The notes below the pieces were generated by a model that was not told where the DNA came from, ran no database searches, and saw nothing but the letters and a program-made list of their open reading frames with translations. A DNA stretch of 64,000 bases from Alloscardovia criceti DSM 17774 (lineage in GTDB: Bacteria > Actinomycetota > Actinomycetes > Actinomycetales > Bifidobacteriaceae): contig NZ_AQXR01000010.1 of the NCBI RefSeq assembly GCF_000376885.1, positions 409,335 to 473,334 on the forward strand. Reading direction: 5' to 3'. The position numbers were made by a program, and so were the translations under genes. Shown here one piece after another: positions 1 through 8,347 of the stretch (position 1 is its first letter; every line of letters begins with the position of its first letter).

Positions 1-1119
1 ATCTATGAATTTATTGTGGGTATTCTTACCATTCCATCCACGATTTCCGCCCTCACAGGCATGCTCATGTATTCAAATTACGATAACTATTCCTCGTATT
101 ACAACACCTATGAGAGCAGTTTTGGATGGCTTTTCAGCATTGTTGCTGGCATTTTAAGCGTTATGCTGACCATCTTCTTCCTGCACATTGTGGATGGTAC
201 CGATGGTGATTTGGGTCAGGAGATTTCCAGCCCATTTGCACATGGTAAAGCTGGCGGCACACTGATCAACTGGTTCCTCACAGCCGTTTTTACCACATTG
301 TGGAGCTTCCTCTTCGTTATTCCAGGCATCATCGCTTCTTACGCATACTCCATGAGCTACTACATTACGGAAGATTGGGGCAACCAAGGATACAAGGTGA
401 AGTCTACCGAGGCCATTAAGGCTTCTAAGGAAATGATGCGCGGACATAAGGGCGAGCTTTTCGTTCTGGATTTGTCCTTCATCGGTTGGTATCTGCTCGT
501 TGGTATTACCTTCGGCTTAGCAGGTTTGTATGTGCTGCCTTATCATCAGGCCACACGTGCGGCATACTACCGTGCATTGCTTGCTCAGCAGGCACAGATG
601 AATGGAAACGGCGCTGCTCCACAAGGTTACGCTCCGCAGGGTTATGCGCCACAGGGTGGTTTTGCTCCACAAGGCTTTGCACCACAAGATCCACAGGCAA
701 GCCCTTCAAATCCGTATGCACAGAACGCTCCTGCACAGGCAACTCAGGCTACCCAGAGCGCTTCACAAAGCGGCGCAGCACAATATGGCACACCACAGTA
801 TGGCGCAAACGGGCAAAATCCACCAGCTCAGCAACCTTATGGTCAGCAGAGCTATAGTCAGCAGAGCTACGGTCAGCCAGATATTAATCAGCCTGCTTAT
901 GGCCAGCCAACGCAAACAGCACAGCCTACTCAGCCAACCCAGTATTCTCAGCCAGTCGAGCCATCCCAACCCGCACAGACGGCTCAGGCTGCACAGCAGA
1001 GCACAAATCCATATGCTCAGCCAGAAACGAATACACCTCAGCCCAACGGAAACACCGATTTCACGCGTCCGGAATCATCGGGAAGTACGGACACTGGCAA
1101 TAGCACCAGCCAGTTCTAA
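1..1119 (+). CDS. DUF975-like polytopic membrane protein with Gln/Pro-rich tail (5' end outside window)
   Basis: The reading frame is open to the first base of the window with no in-frame stop, so the gene starts upstream and the GTG at 16 is probably internal. The visible part has about four or five hydrophobic segments (roughly nt 10-75, 125-185, 260-335, 470-545) with a layout like the DUF975 / glycerophosphodiester-phosphodiesterase-type integral membrane family. From about nt 590 the protein turns into a low-complexity tail rich in Gln, Pro, Ala, Tyr and Ser, including tandem GYAPQ units, probably disordered and cytoplasmic. Function unknown; such tails often tether membrane proteins to other factors (inference). 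A rho-independent terminator follows at 1156-1194. Family call is moderately sure, role is not. Confidence 0.65.
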   Translation: MYEFIVGILTIPSTISALTGMLMYSNYDNYSSYYNTYESSFGWLFSIVAGILSVMLTIFFLHIVDGTDGDLGQEISSPFAHGKAGGTLINWFLTAVFTTLWSFLFVIPGIIASYAYSMSYYITEDWGNQGYKVKSTEAIKASKEMMRGHKGELFVLDLSFIGWYLLVGITFGLAGLYVLPYHQATRAAYYRALLAQQAQMNGNGAAPQGYAPQGYAPQGGFAPQGFAPQDPQASPSNPYAQNAPAQATQATQSASQSGAAQYGTPQYGANGQNPPAQQPYGQQSYSQQSYGQPDINQPAYGQPTQTAQPTQPTQYSQPVEPSQPAQTAQAAQQSTNPYAQPETNTPQPNGNTDFTRPESSGSTDTGNSTSQF

Positions 1120-1155
1120 ACGCGCTCCATTCTGAGACAGAAAAACATTCAATTC

Positions 1156-1194
1156 CAAGAGGTTCCAGAGAAATCTGGAGCCTCTTGCTTTTCC
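1156..1194 (+). terminator. Intrinsic terminator after the DUF975-like gene
   Basis: A 14-bp stem, 1156-1169 pairing with 1174-1187 (one G-T wobble), closed by a GAAA loop and followed by CTTTTCC. It lies 36 bases after the stop codon, so transcription of the upstream gene probably ends before radA. Confidence 0.8.
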
Positions 1195-1262
1195 TATTGT
1201 GGATAACTCACCTGCGCTCTTCCGAGAGCTGAGTTGTCGGAGTGAAAAAATACAGTTGCCAT

Positions 1263-2684
1263 ATGGCTAAGAATGCAACGCAATTTGTGTGTACCGAATG
1301 CGGGTGGAATGGTACAAAATGGTTCGGCCGCTGCCCAAATTGCGGTGAATGGAGCACCATTCAAGAATTCCACGAAGCCCGCCCGCAGCGCAGTTCAAGC
1401 AAATCAAACGGTGGCATTTCCGCGGCTCCTTTGCACATGGATGTCAGTCATCTTGTTCGGCCAACCTCTGACGCATCCGTGAAACAACACGCGCGCATAC
1501 ACACTGGCTTTGAAGAGTATGACCGTGTACTCGGCGGAGGCATCGTCCCCGGAGCCGTTATTCTTATGGCGGGCGAACCGGGCATCGGCAAATCCACCCT
1601 CCTGTTGGAAACAGCTGGACACATTGCTGCACAGCAAGTCACCCTCGACCCTCACGCCAAAGTTTTGTACATTTCTGGTGAGGAATCTCTGGCTCAAATT
1701 CAAATGCGCGCCGCACGTATTGGCGCTTCGCATGAAAACTTGCTGATGGCCTCCACCACCGATCTCGATACGGTGTTGTCTCTTATCGAGCAAGAAAAAC
1801 CCGTTCTGGCCGTTGTGGATTCCGCCCAAACTATTCAGTCGGCACACGTCGATGGCATCCCAGGCGGTTCCACGCAAGTGCGTGAAGTGGCTACCGCGTT
1901 GATAAATATGGCGAAGACGCATGATATTCCTATACTGCTGGTCGGGCATGTCACGAAAGATGGGTCCATCGCAGGACCGCGTACGCTGGAGCATCTCGTA
2001 GATGTGGTATGCCAGTTTGAAGGCGATACTCAAACTGCTCTGCGTCTACTGCGTTCTGTCAAAAATCGATTTGGACCTACGGATGAAATCGGATGCTTTG
2101 ATATGAGTGGCGATGGCATCGAAGAAGTCACCGATCCGAGCGGCTTATTTATGAGCGATTCCGATGAAAATCCTGCCGGCACCTGCGTCAGCTTTACCAT
2201 CGATGGACACCGCAGTTTGCCCATAGAAATTCAGGCCTTGGTGACAAACTCTGTCCTGCCGACCCCGCGTCGCGCGACCAACGGCGTGGATACCAATCGC
2301 CTTGCCATGCTGGTAGCTGTGCTGTACCGGCATACGCATATCAATCTACTGGCGCAAGACTTGTATGTATCCACCATCGCGGGCGGAGCCGCAAAAGAGC
2401 CAGCCTGCGACCTCGCGCTTGCGGCCGCTTTGGCGAGCGCGGCTTCAAACCAGCCTATTAACCGCACAACGGCGGCTATCGGCGAGGTATCCTTAACGGG
2501 TCAAGTCCGACCCGTTCCTCGGTTAAACCATCGCATTCGTGAGGCTGCTCGTCTAGGATTTACGAAGATTTTAGTACCGAAAATGCGCAATGGTGTGCAG
2601 TATGACAAGCCGCAAGGCGTCCAGCTCGTGGAGGTGTCCTCTTTAGGCGCAGTCATCCAAGAATTAGGCTTATCAAAGCACTAG
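1263..2684 (+). CDS. radA: DNA repair protein RadA (Sms)
   Basis: RadA is a RecA-like ATPase that drives branch migration of recombination intermediates in the cytoplasm. The 473-residue protein has the family's order of parts: a four-Cys zinc finger (C10, C13, C24, C27), a Walker A motif GEPGIGKST near residue 104, the RadA-specific KNRFG motif near residue 266, and a C-terminal Lon-protease-like domain without a proteolytic role. I chose the ATG at 1263 because family members begin MAK-x-FVC-type; an in-frame GTG at 1242 would add seven residues and cannot be excluded, since neither start has a textbook ribosome-binding site. It appears monocistronic, between a terminator and a convergent gene. 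Confidence 0.95.
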   Translation: MAKNATQFVCTECGWNGTKWFGRCPNCGEWSTIQEFHEARPQRSSSKSNGGISAAPLHMDVSHLVRPTSDASVKQHARIHTGFEEYDRVLGGGIVPGAVILMAGEPGIGKSTLLLETAGHIAAQQVTLDPHAKVLYISGEESLAQIQMRAARIGASHENLLMASTTDLDTVLSLIEQEKPVLAVVDSAQTIQSAHVDGIPGGSTQVREVATALINMAKTHDIPILLVGHVTKDGSIAGPRTLEHLVDVVCQFEGDTQTALRLLRSVKNRFGPTDEIGCFDMSGDGIEEVTDPSGLFMSDSDENPAGTCVSFTIDGHRSLPIEIQALVTNSVLPTPRRATNGVDTNRLAMLVAVLYRHTHINLLAQDLYVSTIAGGAAKEPACDLALAAALASAASNQPINRTTAAIGEVSLTGQVRPVPRLNHRIREAARLGFTKILVPKMRNGVQYDKPQGVQLVEVSSLGAVIQELGLSKH

Positions 2685-2723
2685 CGGCAGCAGTCGCACA
2701 AGCCGTCGTGACAATTGTGCAAT

Positions 2724-3428
2724 TTACAGGATGCTGAATTTCACCGCATCCGATTTCATCGTGTCATCGGCGCTGTTTATCAGTTCTGCAGTGTAGTCTC
2801 CGGCAGCTGCCACCGGAGCGGCTTCGCCCTCATTCATGCAGCCGTGGCCATTGGCGTTAACTTGCGCACGTGAGGAGATGGAATCGTCCACGGCTGTATT
2901 GGACACCGTACCATTCCATGTGGTGACCTTTTGGTAATTATCCGTTTGGCTCAGCAGGATATCTGCAGAATCTACCGAGCACGCGTCACTGCGCCAAATT
3001 TGCACGCCTTGATCATTGGAAATGACGATGACCATAGCATCATCGCTGGTATCGAGCAGGCAGTCCGTATCACCCTTATGCGTGAAATCCTTCGTAAAGG
3101 TCATGGTATTTCCAGAATACAGCGAGCTCTGATCTTCGATGAGCTTCATATCTACATCACTAGCGCTGCAATCTGGGATGCCCGAATCTTGCGCCTTTTC
3201 ACTGCGGAAGTTTCCGCTCGATTCGGAAGAATTCTGCGCATCCTCTGCAGAAGTATCTTGAGAGGATGCGGATGTGCTGCTTGATGGGTCGGCATGTGAG
3301 GAGGCGGCAAAATAGCGCACGCCCCACACTGCAAGAACGACGATGCCCACCAGCGCCAGCAGAGCTACGATGCGCCGGATAAGGAATTTACGTGCCAATT
3401 TCTTCGATCGTTTTCTTTGTGCAGCCAT
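2724..3428 (-). CDS. Membrane-anchored secreted protein of unknown function
   Basis: I do not recognise a named family. The 234-residue product starts with a very basic stretch (Arg/Lys in residues 4-20), then one hydrophobic segment (about 21-43) that would act as a signal anchor. A Ser/Asp/Glu-rich linker follows (about 45-85), then a globular extracytoplasmic domain of about 150 residues with four Cys that could form disulfides. The domain resembles the immunoglobulin-like folds found in many actinobacterial wall-associated proteins, but that is only an impression from its alternating hydrophobic pattern. It converges with radA and lies just downstream of mutY on the same strand, with 51 bases between them. 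Confidence 0.7.
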   Translation of the reverse strand: MAAQRKRSKKLARKFLIRRIVALLALVGIVVLAVWGVRYFAASSHADPSSSTSASSQDTSAEDAQNSSESSGNFRSEKAQDSGIPDCSASDVDMKLIEDQSSLYSGNTMTFTKDFTHKGDTDCLLDTSDDAMVIVISNDQGVQIWRSDACSVDSADILLSQTDNYQKVTTWNGTVSNTAVDDSISSRAQVNANGHGCMNEGEAAPVAAAGDYTAELINSADDTMKSDAVKFSIL

Positions 3429-3479
3429 GTTTTTAGTTTACTCGATAACCTTTATAACGATTATTGAAAATATTTCTGT

Positions 3480-4382
3480 TTATGGCAGGGCGAGGCTGTG
3501 ATCTTCTGCGATGATAATCAGTCCATCCTCATCCAAACTGGCAATGCATTCGTCTAATTGAGCACGGTTTTCCCACACGGATTGAATCGCACTATACGGA
3601 AGCTTATGATTTTCGGCGTGACGCAAGGCCTTTAAAATTAAGCCGCGCACTTGGCGATTGGTGCCTTGGAAACTTTGTTTTGGCCGCGTGCGTTTTTCAC
3701 CTAGGCCGGGGAAGCCGGCGGCAACAAAGGCGCAATTACTTTCGAGCGGGCACTGAGCGCACTGCGGGTTCTTAGCTGTGCAGACGGTGGCACCCAGCTC
3801 CATAGTGGCTTGATTCCACGTTACTGATTGCTGCACATCCTGCGGCAGTGTGGCTTGAGCGATGCGCTTTTCCTGTGCAGTGGTGGCTCCACCGCGAGAT
3901 TCCTCCCCCGCCAAGGATCGCGAAAGCACGCGACGGATATTGGTGTCGATAACGGCTACTCGACGATGATAATGAAAAGCAAGCACCGCACTGGCCGTGT
4001 AATCGCCAATTCCTGGCAGAGCCACGAGATCGTCATACGTATCAGGCACCTTGCCCTCGTATTGGTCCACAATAGCTTGTGCACATTCACGCAATCTCAA
4101 AGCACGACGCGGATAACCCAAGGTCCCCCATGCTGTAATCACCTCTGCGGGCGTAGATTGAGCCAAATGAGCGGGCGTAGGCCACACATTCATCCAGTTC
4201 AGCCAATACGGAAGCACACGTGTCATCGGTGTTTGCTGACTCATCACCTCAGACAGCAGCACACCCCAAGCGGTGGTTTTCCCAAAGCGCCAAGGAAAAT
4301 CTCGAGCCGACTGATGCCACCATCGCTCCAGTTCTGGATAGAGTTTCTGAGCCGCTTGTGCAAAATTCTTCTGGTCTGTCAT
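3480..4382 (-). CDS. mutY: A/G-specific adenine DNA glycosylase MutY
   Basis: Removes adenine mispaired with 8-oxoguanine or guanine, protecting against G:C to T:A transversions. The 300-residue product shows the glycosylase core: the catalytic Glu in SEVMSQQT near residue 40, a helix-hairpin-helix LPGIGDYTA, the catalytic Asp in DTNIRRV, and a C-terminal [4Fe-4S] loop with exact C-x6-C-x2-C-x5-C spacing. It is shorter than E. coli MutY and lacks an evident MutT-like C-terminal domain, as in many actinobacteria. A longer open frame (to 4532) exists, but the extra 50 residues overlap trmL and look non-native, so I start at the ATG at 4382. Its start lies only 19 bases from that of divergent trmL. 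Confidence 0.92.
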   Translation of the reverse strand: MTDQKNFAQAAQKLYPELERWWHQSARDFPWRFGKTTAWGVLLSEVMSQQTPMTRVLPYWLNWMNVWPTPAHLAQSTPAEVITAWGTLGYPRRALRLRECAQAIVDQYEGKVPDTYDDLVALPGIGDYTASAVLAFHYHRRVAVIDTNIRRVLSRSLAGEESRGGATTAQEKRIAQATLPQDVQQSVTWNQATMELGATVCTAKNPQCAQCPLESNCAFVAAGFPGLGEKRTRPKQSFQGTNRQVRGLILKALRHAENHKLPYSAIQSVWENRAQLDECIASLDEDGLIIIAEDHSLALP

Positions 4383-4401
4383 CGTTACTATTGTCGTGCA
4401 T

Positions 4402-5124
4402 ATGACGAACGAGCAAAACACAAGTGCGCACGATTCTACAAACGCCGCACAAAATCCAGCCACGGCTACACGTAAAATTCCGCAGGCGGCCGTGCAAGAG
4501 CAGACGGCCATGTTTGAGTATGGGTACCGCAAAAAGACCTATGCGCCCGATGAGCTCATTACCGATGCTCATGGCAATCCTATTACCGTTTCTGACACCA
4601 TGCTGACCGCCATTGAGGCGAGCAAACGCGTCACGCAAACGCCACACCTGTGCTTCTATGAGCCACGCATTCCCGGAAATACGGGTTCTGCCATCCGCCT
4701 GTGTGCGGTAACGGGTTCGATTTTGCACCTCATCGAGCCGCTGGGCTTTGATTTGAAGGACACGAAGCTACGCCGTGCGGGCTTGGATTATCACGATATG
4801 GCTCATGTGGTGATTCATCCGAGCTTCGAAGCCATGGTGGAAGCCATGCCAGACTCGCGCATTATCGCATTTACCGCATACGCGGAGAAGACCTATACGG
4901 AGATTGAGTATAGGCCTACGGATATTTTGCTCTTTGGCCCAGAGCCCGGCGATATCCCAGATCCGATGGATGTTTTCTTTGGCCCTCATGTGGCAGAGCA
5001 GGTGAAGCTGCCGATGCGTCCGAGCTTGCGTTCCCTGAATCTGACGAATACGGCGTCTATCGCCTTGTATGAAGCTTGGCGCCAGCTCGGTTTTTCAGGC
5101 GCGGGCGAAACGGAAGAATTGTAA
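4402..5124 (+). CDS. trmL: tRNA (cytidine(34)-2'-O)-methyltransferase TrmL, SPOUT family
   Basis: Methylates the 2'-OH of the wobble base of certain leucine tRNAs using SAM. The C-terminal 150 residues hold the SPOUT trefoil-knot signatures: PRIPGNTGSAIR near residue 95, LFGPEPGDIP, and the closing LPM-x-SLNLTNTASIALYEAWRQ-like pattern. The 60-90 residues in front are longer than in the minimal TrmL family and look largely unstructured. The start is uncertain: ATG 4402 has no ribosome-binding site, a GTG lies at 4396, and an internal ATG at 4510 would give a more compact protein. It is divergent from mutY with almost no intergenic space. A terminator follows at 5151-5187. Confidence 0.85.
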   Translation: MTNEQNTSAHDSTNAAQNPATATRKIPQAAVQEQTAMFEYGYRKKTYAPDELITDAHGNPITVSDTMLTAIEASKRVTQTPHLCFYEPRIPGNTGSAIRLCAVTGSILHLIEPLGFDLKDTKLRRAGLDYHDMAHVVIHPSFEAMVEAMPDSRIIAFTAYAEKTYTEIEYRPTDILLFGPEPGDIPDPMDVFFGPHVAEQVKLPMRPSLRSLNLTNTASIALYEAWRQLGFSGAGETEEL

Positions 5125-5150
5125 TACGCGAAAGTCACCGACCATCGCAA

Positions 5151-5187
5151 CTGAGCATGTGCGTTACTGGGCCATGCTCAGCTTTTT
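5151..5187 (+). terminator. Intrinsic terminator after trmL
   Basis: A 9-bp perfect stem, CTGAGCATG at 5151-5159 with CATGCTCAG at 5173-5181, followed by CTTTTT. Confidence 0.75.
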
Positions 5188-5246
5188 AACCTCTCGACTC
5201 CTGCTTCTGAGCCGCGCATCCAGTATGTTCCTTAAAATCGTTATAC

Positions 5247-5274
5247 TTTAGGTACATGCGGATTTCCGTATAAT
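5247..5274 (+). promoter_or_regulatory. Probable sigma-70-type promoter for the ACT-domain gene
   Basis: A perfect TATAAT sits at 5269-5274, with a weak -35 (TTTAGG, 5247-5252) 16 bases upstream. Transcription from about 5281 would give a leader of about 23 bases before the ATG at 5304, with AAGGA as the ribosome-binding site. Confidence 0.5.
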
Positions 5275-5303
5275 TCTAGCCTTCCAACTTTCAAGGATTC
5301 GTC

Positions 5304-5576
5304 ATGAATAAAGCCATTATCACCGTTGTCGGTCAGGATACCGTTGGCATTATTGCTCGCGTGTGTACATATTTATCTGAGTCTCACGTGAATGTTCTCG
5401 ATATTTCGCAAACCATTATCGATGGTTTCTTCAACATGATGATGATTGTGGACTACTCGCAATCGACTGTGGAATTTGATGAGCTTACCCAGCAGCTGGA
5501 GAAAATTGGCGAAAATATTGGCGTAAATGTGCGTTGCCAGCGCGAGGAAATTTTCACTAAAATGCACCGCATCTAA
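5304..5576 (+). CDS. ACT domain-containing protein (UPF0237)
   Basis: A 90-residue protein consisting of a single ACT domain, an amino-acid-sensing fold. The N-terminus (VVGQDTVGIIARV) and the DISQTIIDGFFNMMMIVD stretch match the UPF0237 family, related to the regulatory half of GcvR-like proteins. No catalytic residues are expected. It stands 51 bases upstream of a UPF0210 gene on the same strand, an arrangement conserved across many bacteria, so the two most likely act together, perhaps as sensor and enzyme (inference). Its ligand is unknown. Start supported by AAGGA about eight bases upstream. Confidence 0.9.
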   Translation: MNKAIITVVGQDTVGIIARVCTYLSESHVNVLDISQTIIDGFFNMMMIVDYSQSTVEFDELTQQLEKIGENIGVNVRCQREEIFTKMHRI

Positions 5577-5627
5577 ACCGAAAAGAATTATTCATCCGTA
5601 TTTCGGCGAGGACTAAGGAGTTTCTTC

Positions 5628-6992
5628 ATGCTGAATATTATGGAAGTCCATGAGACGAACCAAATGATCGAGCAGGAAAAGCTCGATGTGCGCACAATTA
5701 CTATGGGTATTTCGCTGCTCGACTGTGTCAGCGATGACGTAGATGTGTTGTGTGAAAAGATTTATAACAAAATTACGACTTATGCCAAGGACCTCATTCA
5801 GGTGGGGCAGGATATCGAGCGCGATTACGGCATTCCTATTGTAAACAAGCGCATTTCCGTCACGCCTATTTCCTTGGTGGGCGCCAGCGCCTGCACAACC
5901 ACCGAAGATTATGTGAAGGTCTGCCAGACATTGGATCGTGCAGCAAAAACCGTGGGCGTAAACTTCCTCGGTGGTTTCTCTGCCTTGGTTTCTAAGGGTA
6001 TGACGCCTTCTGAAGAGCTTCTCATCCGTTCTCTTCCTCAAGCTTTGTCTACTACCGATTTCGTCTGCGCTTCCGTGAATGTGGGCTCCACCCGTACCGG
6101 ACTGGATATGGATGCGGTGGCCTTGATGGGTCAGGTGATTCGCGAGGTTTCTGAGGCTACTGCCGATCAAGATTCCTTGGGCAATGCCAAGCTCGTGGTC
6201 TTCTGCAATGCGCCAGATGACAATCCATTTATGGCCGGTGCTTTCCACGGCGTCACGGAAGGCGATGTGGTCATCAATGTGGGTGTTTCCGGACCGGGCG
6301 TGGTGTCGCGCGCACTGGATGAGGCCAAGGGTAAGGATTTTGAATTCTTGTGCGAAACCATTAAGCGCACGGCCTTTAAGATTACGCGCGTGGGTCAACT
6401 CGTGGCTCAGGAGGCTTCTGCGCGTTTGGGCGTGCCTTTCGGCATTATCGACCTGTCGCTGGCTCCAACGCCTGCTGTAGGCGACTCCGTGGGTGAGATC
6501 TTAGAAAAGATTGGTCTCTCTCAGGTCGGTGGTCCGGGAACGACTGCGGCTTTGGCTATGCTCAACGATCAGGTGAAGAAGGGCGGCATTATGGCCTCCA
6601 GCTATGTGGGTGGCCTGTCTGGTGCGTTTATCCCAGTTTCCGAGGATAAGAACATGATTGATGCTGCTACGAATGGCAATCTGACCATCGAGAAGCTCGA
6701 GGCTATGACCTGCGTCTGCTCGGTGGGCTTGGATATGATTGCTATCCCAGGCGACACCACCGCTGCAACCATTTCGGGTATTATCGCGGATGAAGCAGCC
6801 ATTGGCATGATTAATCAGAAAACTACAGCCGTACGCGTAATTCCTGTTATTGGCAAGAAGGTGGGCGATACCGCTGAATTCGGTGGACTTTTGGGTCGTG
6901 CACCAATTATGCCGGTGAATACCTCAGATTGTTCTGAATTCGTGTATCGTGGCGGACACATTCCAGCCCCTGTACACAGCTTTAAGAATTAA
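5628..6992 (+). CDS. PFL-like protein of the UPF0210 / DUF711 family
   Basis: A 454-residue member of the UPF0210 family, whose fold is related to glycyl-radical enzymes such as pyruvate formate-lyase, although no radical-Gly motif is evident and the reaction is unknown. Length is usual for the family, and the sequence is well conserved, for example the [16 protein letters not shown] stretch and the C-terminal [13 protein letters not shown] region. The ATG at 5628 has AAGGAG eight bases upstream; a second ATG lies at 5640. It forms an apparent two-gene operon with the ACT-domain protein, which probably senses an amino acid for it. A 16-bp-stem terminator separates it from convergent galK. Confidence 0.92.
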   Translation: MLNIMEVHETNQMIEQEKLDVRTITMGISLLDCVSDDVDVLCEKIYNKITTYAKDLIQVGQDIERDYGIPIVNKRISVTPISLVGASACTTTEDYVKVCQTLDRAAKTVGVNFLGGFSALVSKGMTPSEELLIRSLPQALSTTDFVCASVNVGSTRTGLDMDAVALMGQVIREVSEATADQDSLGNAKLVVFCNAPDDNPFMAGAFHGVTEGDVVINVGVSGPGVVSRALDEAKGKDFEFLCETIKRTAFKITRVGQLVAQEASARLGVPFGIIDLSLAPTPAVGDSVGEILEKIGLSQVGGPGTTAALAMLNDQVKKGGIMASSYVGGLSGAFIPVSEDKNMIDAATNGNLTIEKLEAMTCVCSVGLDMIAIPGDTTAATISGIIADEAAIGMINQKTTAVRVIPVIGKKVGDTAEFGGLLGRAPIMPVNTSDCSEFVYRGGHIPAPVHSFKN

Positions 6993-7009
6993 TTCGACTC
7001 TTATAATTC

Positions 7010-7046
7010 TTGTGCTCCACGTGTGATTTTCACACGTGGAGCACAA
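7010..7046. terminator. Bidirectional terminator between UPF0210 gene and galK
   Basis: A perfect 16-bp stem (7010-7025 with 7031-7046) around an ATTTT loop. The two genes converge on it, so it can serve both. The minus-strand side is 29 bases past the galK stop codon. Confidence 0.8.
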
Positions 7047-7074
7047 TTGTATGCTGCGGTATTTTGCGCGAAAC

Positions 7075-8337
7075 TTACCGCACCCGCTCTGCAGGATTGG
7101 ACGCTACTACCGCGAGCGCGCGCGGAGCATTCCAGCCCTTTTCTTCAAAGGTGTCTGCGATCTTTTGAGCGATATGAATGGCTTCGCCCTTATCTACCAA
7201 GGCGATAATGGATCCGCCAAAGCCACCGCCCGTCATGCGTGCACCATAGGCACCATTGTCACGTGCCACGTCCACAGCCACATCCAGCTGAGGTACGGTG
7301 ACTTCATAGTCATCTCGCAAGGAATTATGTGAGCCATTGAGTAATGCGCCCGATGTTTGGACATCGCCGTCTTTAAAGGCATCGACAAATTCAGTAACGC
7401 GGCCAATTTCGGTAATCACGTGGCGCACGCGCTTCTTTGCTTCTTCCGTATCCAAACGTTCCAACACTGCATCCAAGGCAAGAGCACGTTCTTTTTCCGG
7501 CAAAGCATGGATACGGTCTGCCACCACGCGTAAGGATGCAACGCCCAGCTTTTCCGCGGATTCTTCGCATACCCGGCGACGCGACTCGTACTGTCCATCA
7601 TTTAAGGAGTGCGGTGCTTGCGTATCCAGCACGAGCAATTCCAATCCCAGCTTATCCAAATCGAAATCATGCTGGGATGCACTCTCCATGGCAGACAGAG
7701 CCGGATTAAAGTCAAGGAGCAGAGCCTTACCCGCCTGGCAACGCATGGAGGCAGATTGATCCAAACCACCCGTTGCAGCGCCGGCCATATCATTCTCGGC
7801 TGCCATAGCCATCGAGATGAGGAATACACGGCCTTCATCACTATTGCCGTGGCCCAGTCCATACACGTCATCCAAGGCCAAGGCCGTGGAGCAGGTCATA
7901 GCCGCCGATGAGCTCAATCCACCGCCTAGAGGCACACTGGAGGAAAAAGCTGCATCGAAGCCCTGGACCTTATCGCCGTATCCTCCACGTTCGCGCAATG
8001 CCCACGCCACACCTGCTGGGTAAGCGGCCCAACCATCGACGCCGCCCGCTTCCAAGCCTGCGAGATCCGTTTCTGTTACCTTACCCTCAGACAGGGTGGA
8101 GATGACGCGTACCTTTGTATCTTCACGCGGGGAGAGCGCAATAAATGTGCGATGAGGCAGTGCAATAGGCAAGCACAAGCCCTCGTTGTAATCCGTATGC
8201 TCGCCAATGATATTGACACGGCCAGGCGCATCCCACACACCTTCTGGTGCATAACCAAAGCTCTGCTCAAAAAGCTCTGTTGCTGCGCGAGAGCCGTCTT
8301 CAACGTTGAGCACGTCAATAAATTCAATCTGTGCCAT
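7075..8337 (-). CDS. galK: Galactokinase
   Basis: Phosphorylates alpha-D-galactose at C1 with ATP, the first committed step of the Leloir pathway. The 420-residue protein carries the galactokinase signature GRVNIIGEHTDYNEG near residue 41, the GHMP ATP-binding motif PLGGGLSSSAA near residue 136, and the third GHMP motif MTGGGFGGS near residue 370. Its start codon is ten bases after the galT stop, with AGGAG in between overlapping the galT end, so the pair is translated from one galT-galK message. In bifidobacteria these genes serve galactose released from lactose and related sugars (family knowledge). Confidence 0.97.
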   Translation of the reverse strand: MAQIEFIDVLNVEDGSRAATELFEQSFGYAPEGVWDAPGRVNIIGEHTDYNEGLCLPIALPHRTFIALSPREDTKVRVISTLSEGKVTETDLAGLEAGGVDGWAAYPAGVAWALRERGGYGDKVQGFDAAFSSSVPLGGGLSSSAAMTCSTALALDDVYGLGHGNSDEGRVFLISMAMAAENDMAGAATGGLDQSASMRCQAGKALLLDFNPALSAMESASQHDFDLDKLGLELLVLDTQAPHSLNDGQYESRRRVCEESAEKLGVASLRVVADRIHALPEKERALALDAVLERLDTEEAKKRVRHVITEIGRVTEFVDAFKDGDVQTSGALLNGSHNSLRDDYEVTVPQLDVAVDVARDNGAYGARMTGGGFGGSIIALVDKGEAIHIAQKIADTFEEKGWNAPRALAVVASNPAERVR

Positions 8338-8347
8338 AGTAGTACTC

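Noticed and set aside
602..1135. Second open frame overlapping the Gln/Pro-rich tail of the first gene
   Set aside because: It is a shadow of the repetitive CAG/CCA-rich coding sequence in another frame, with no start signal.
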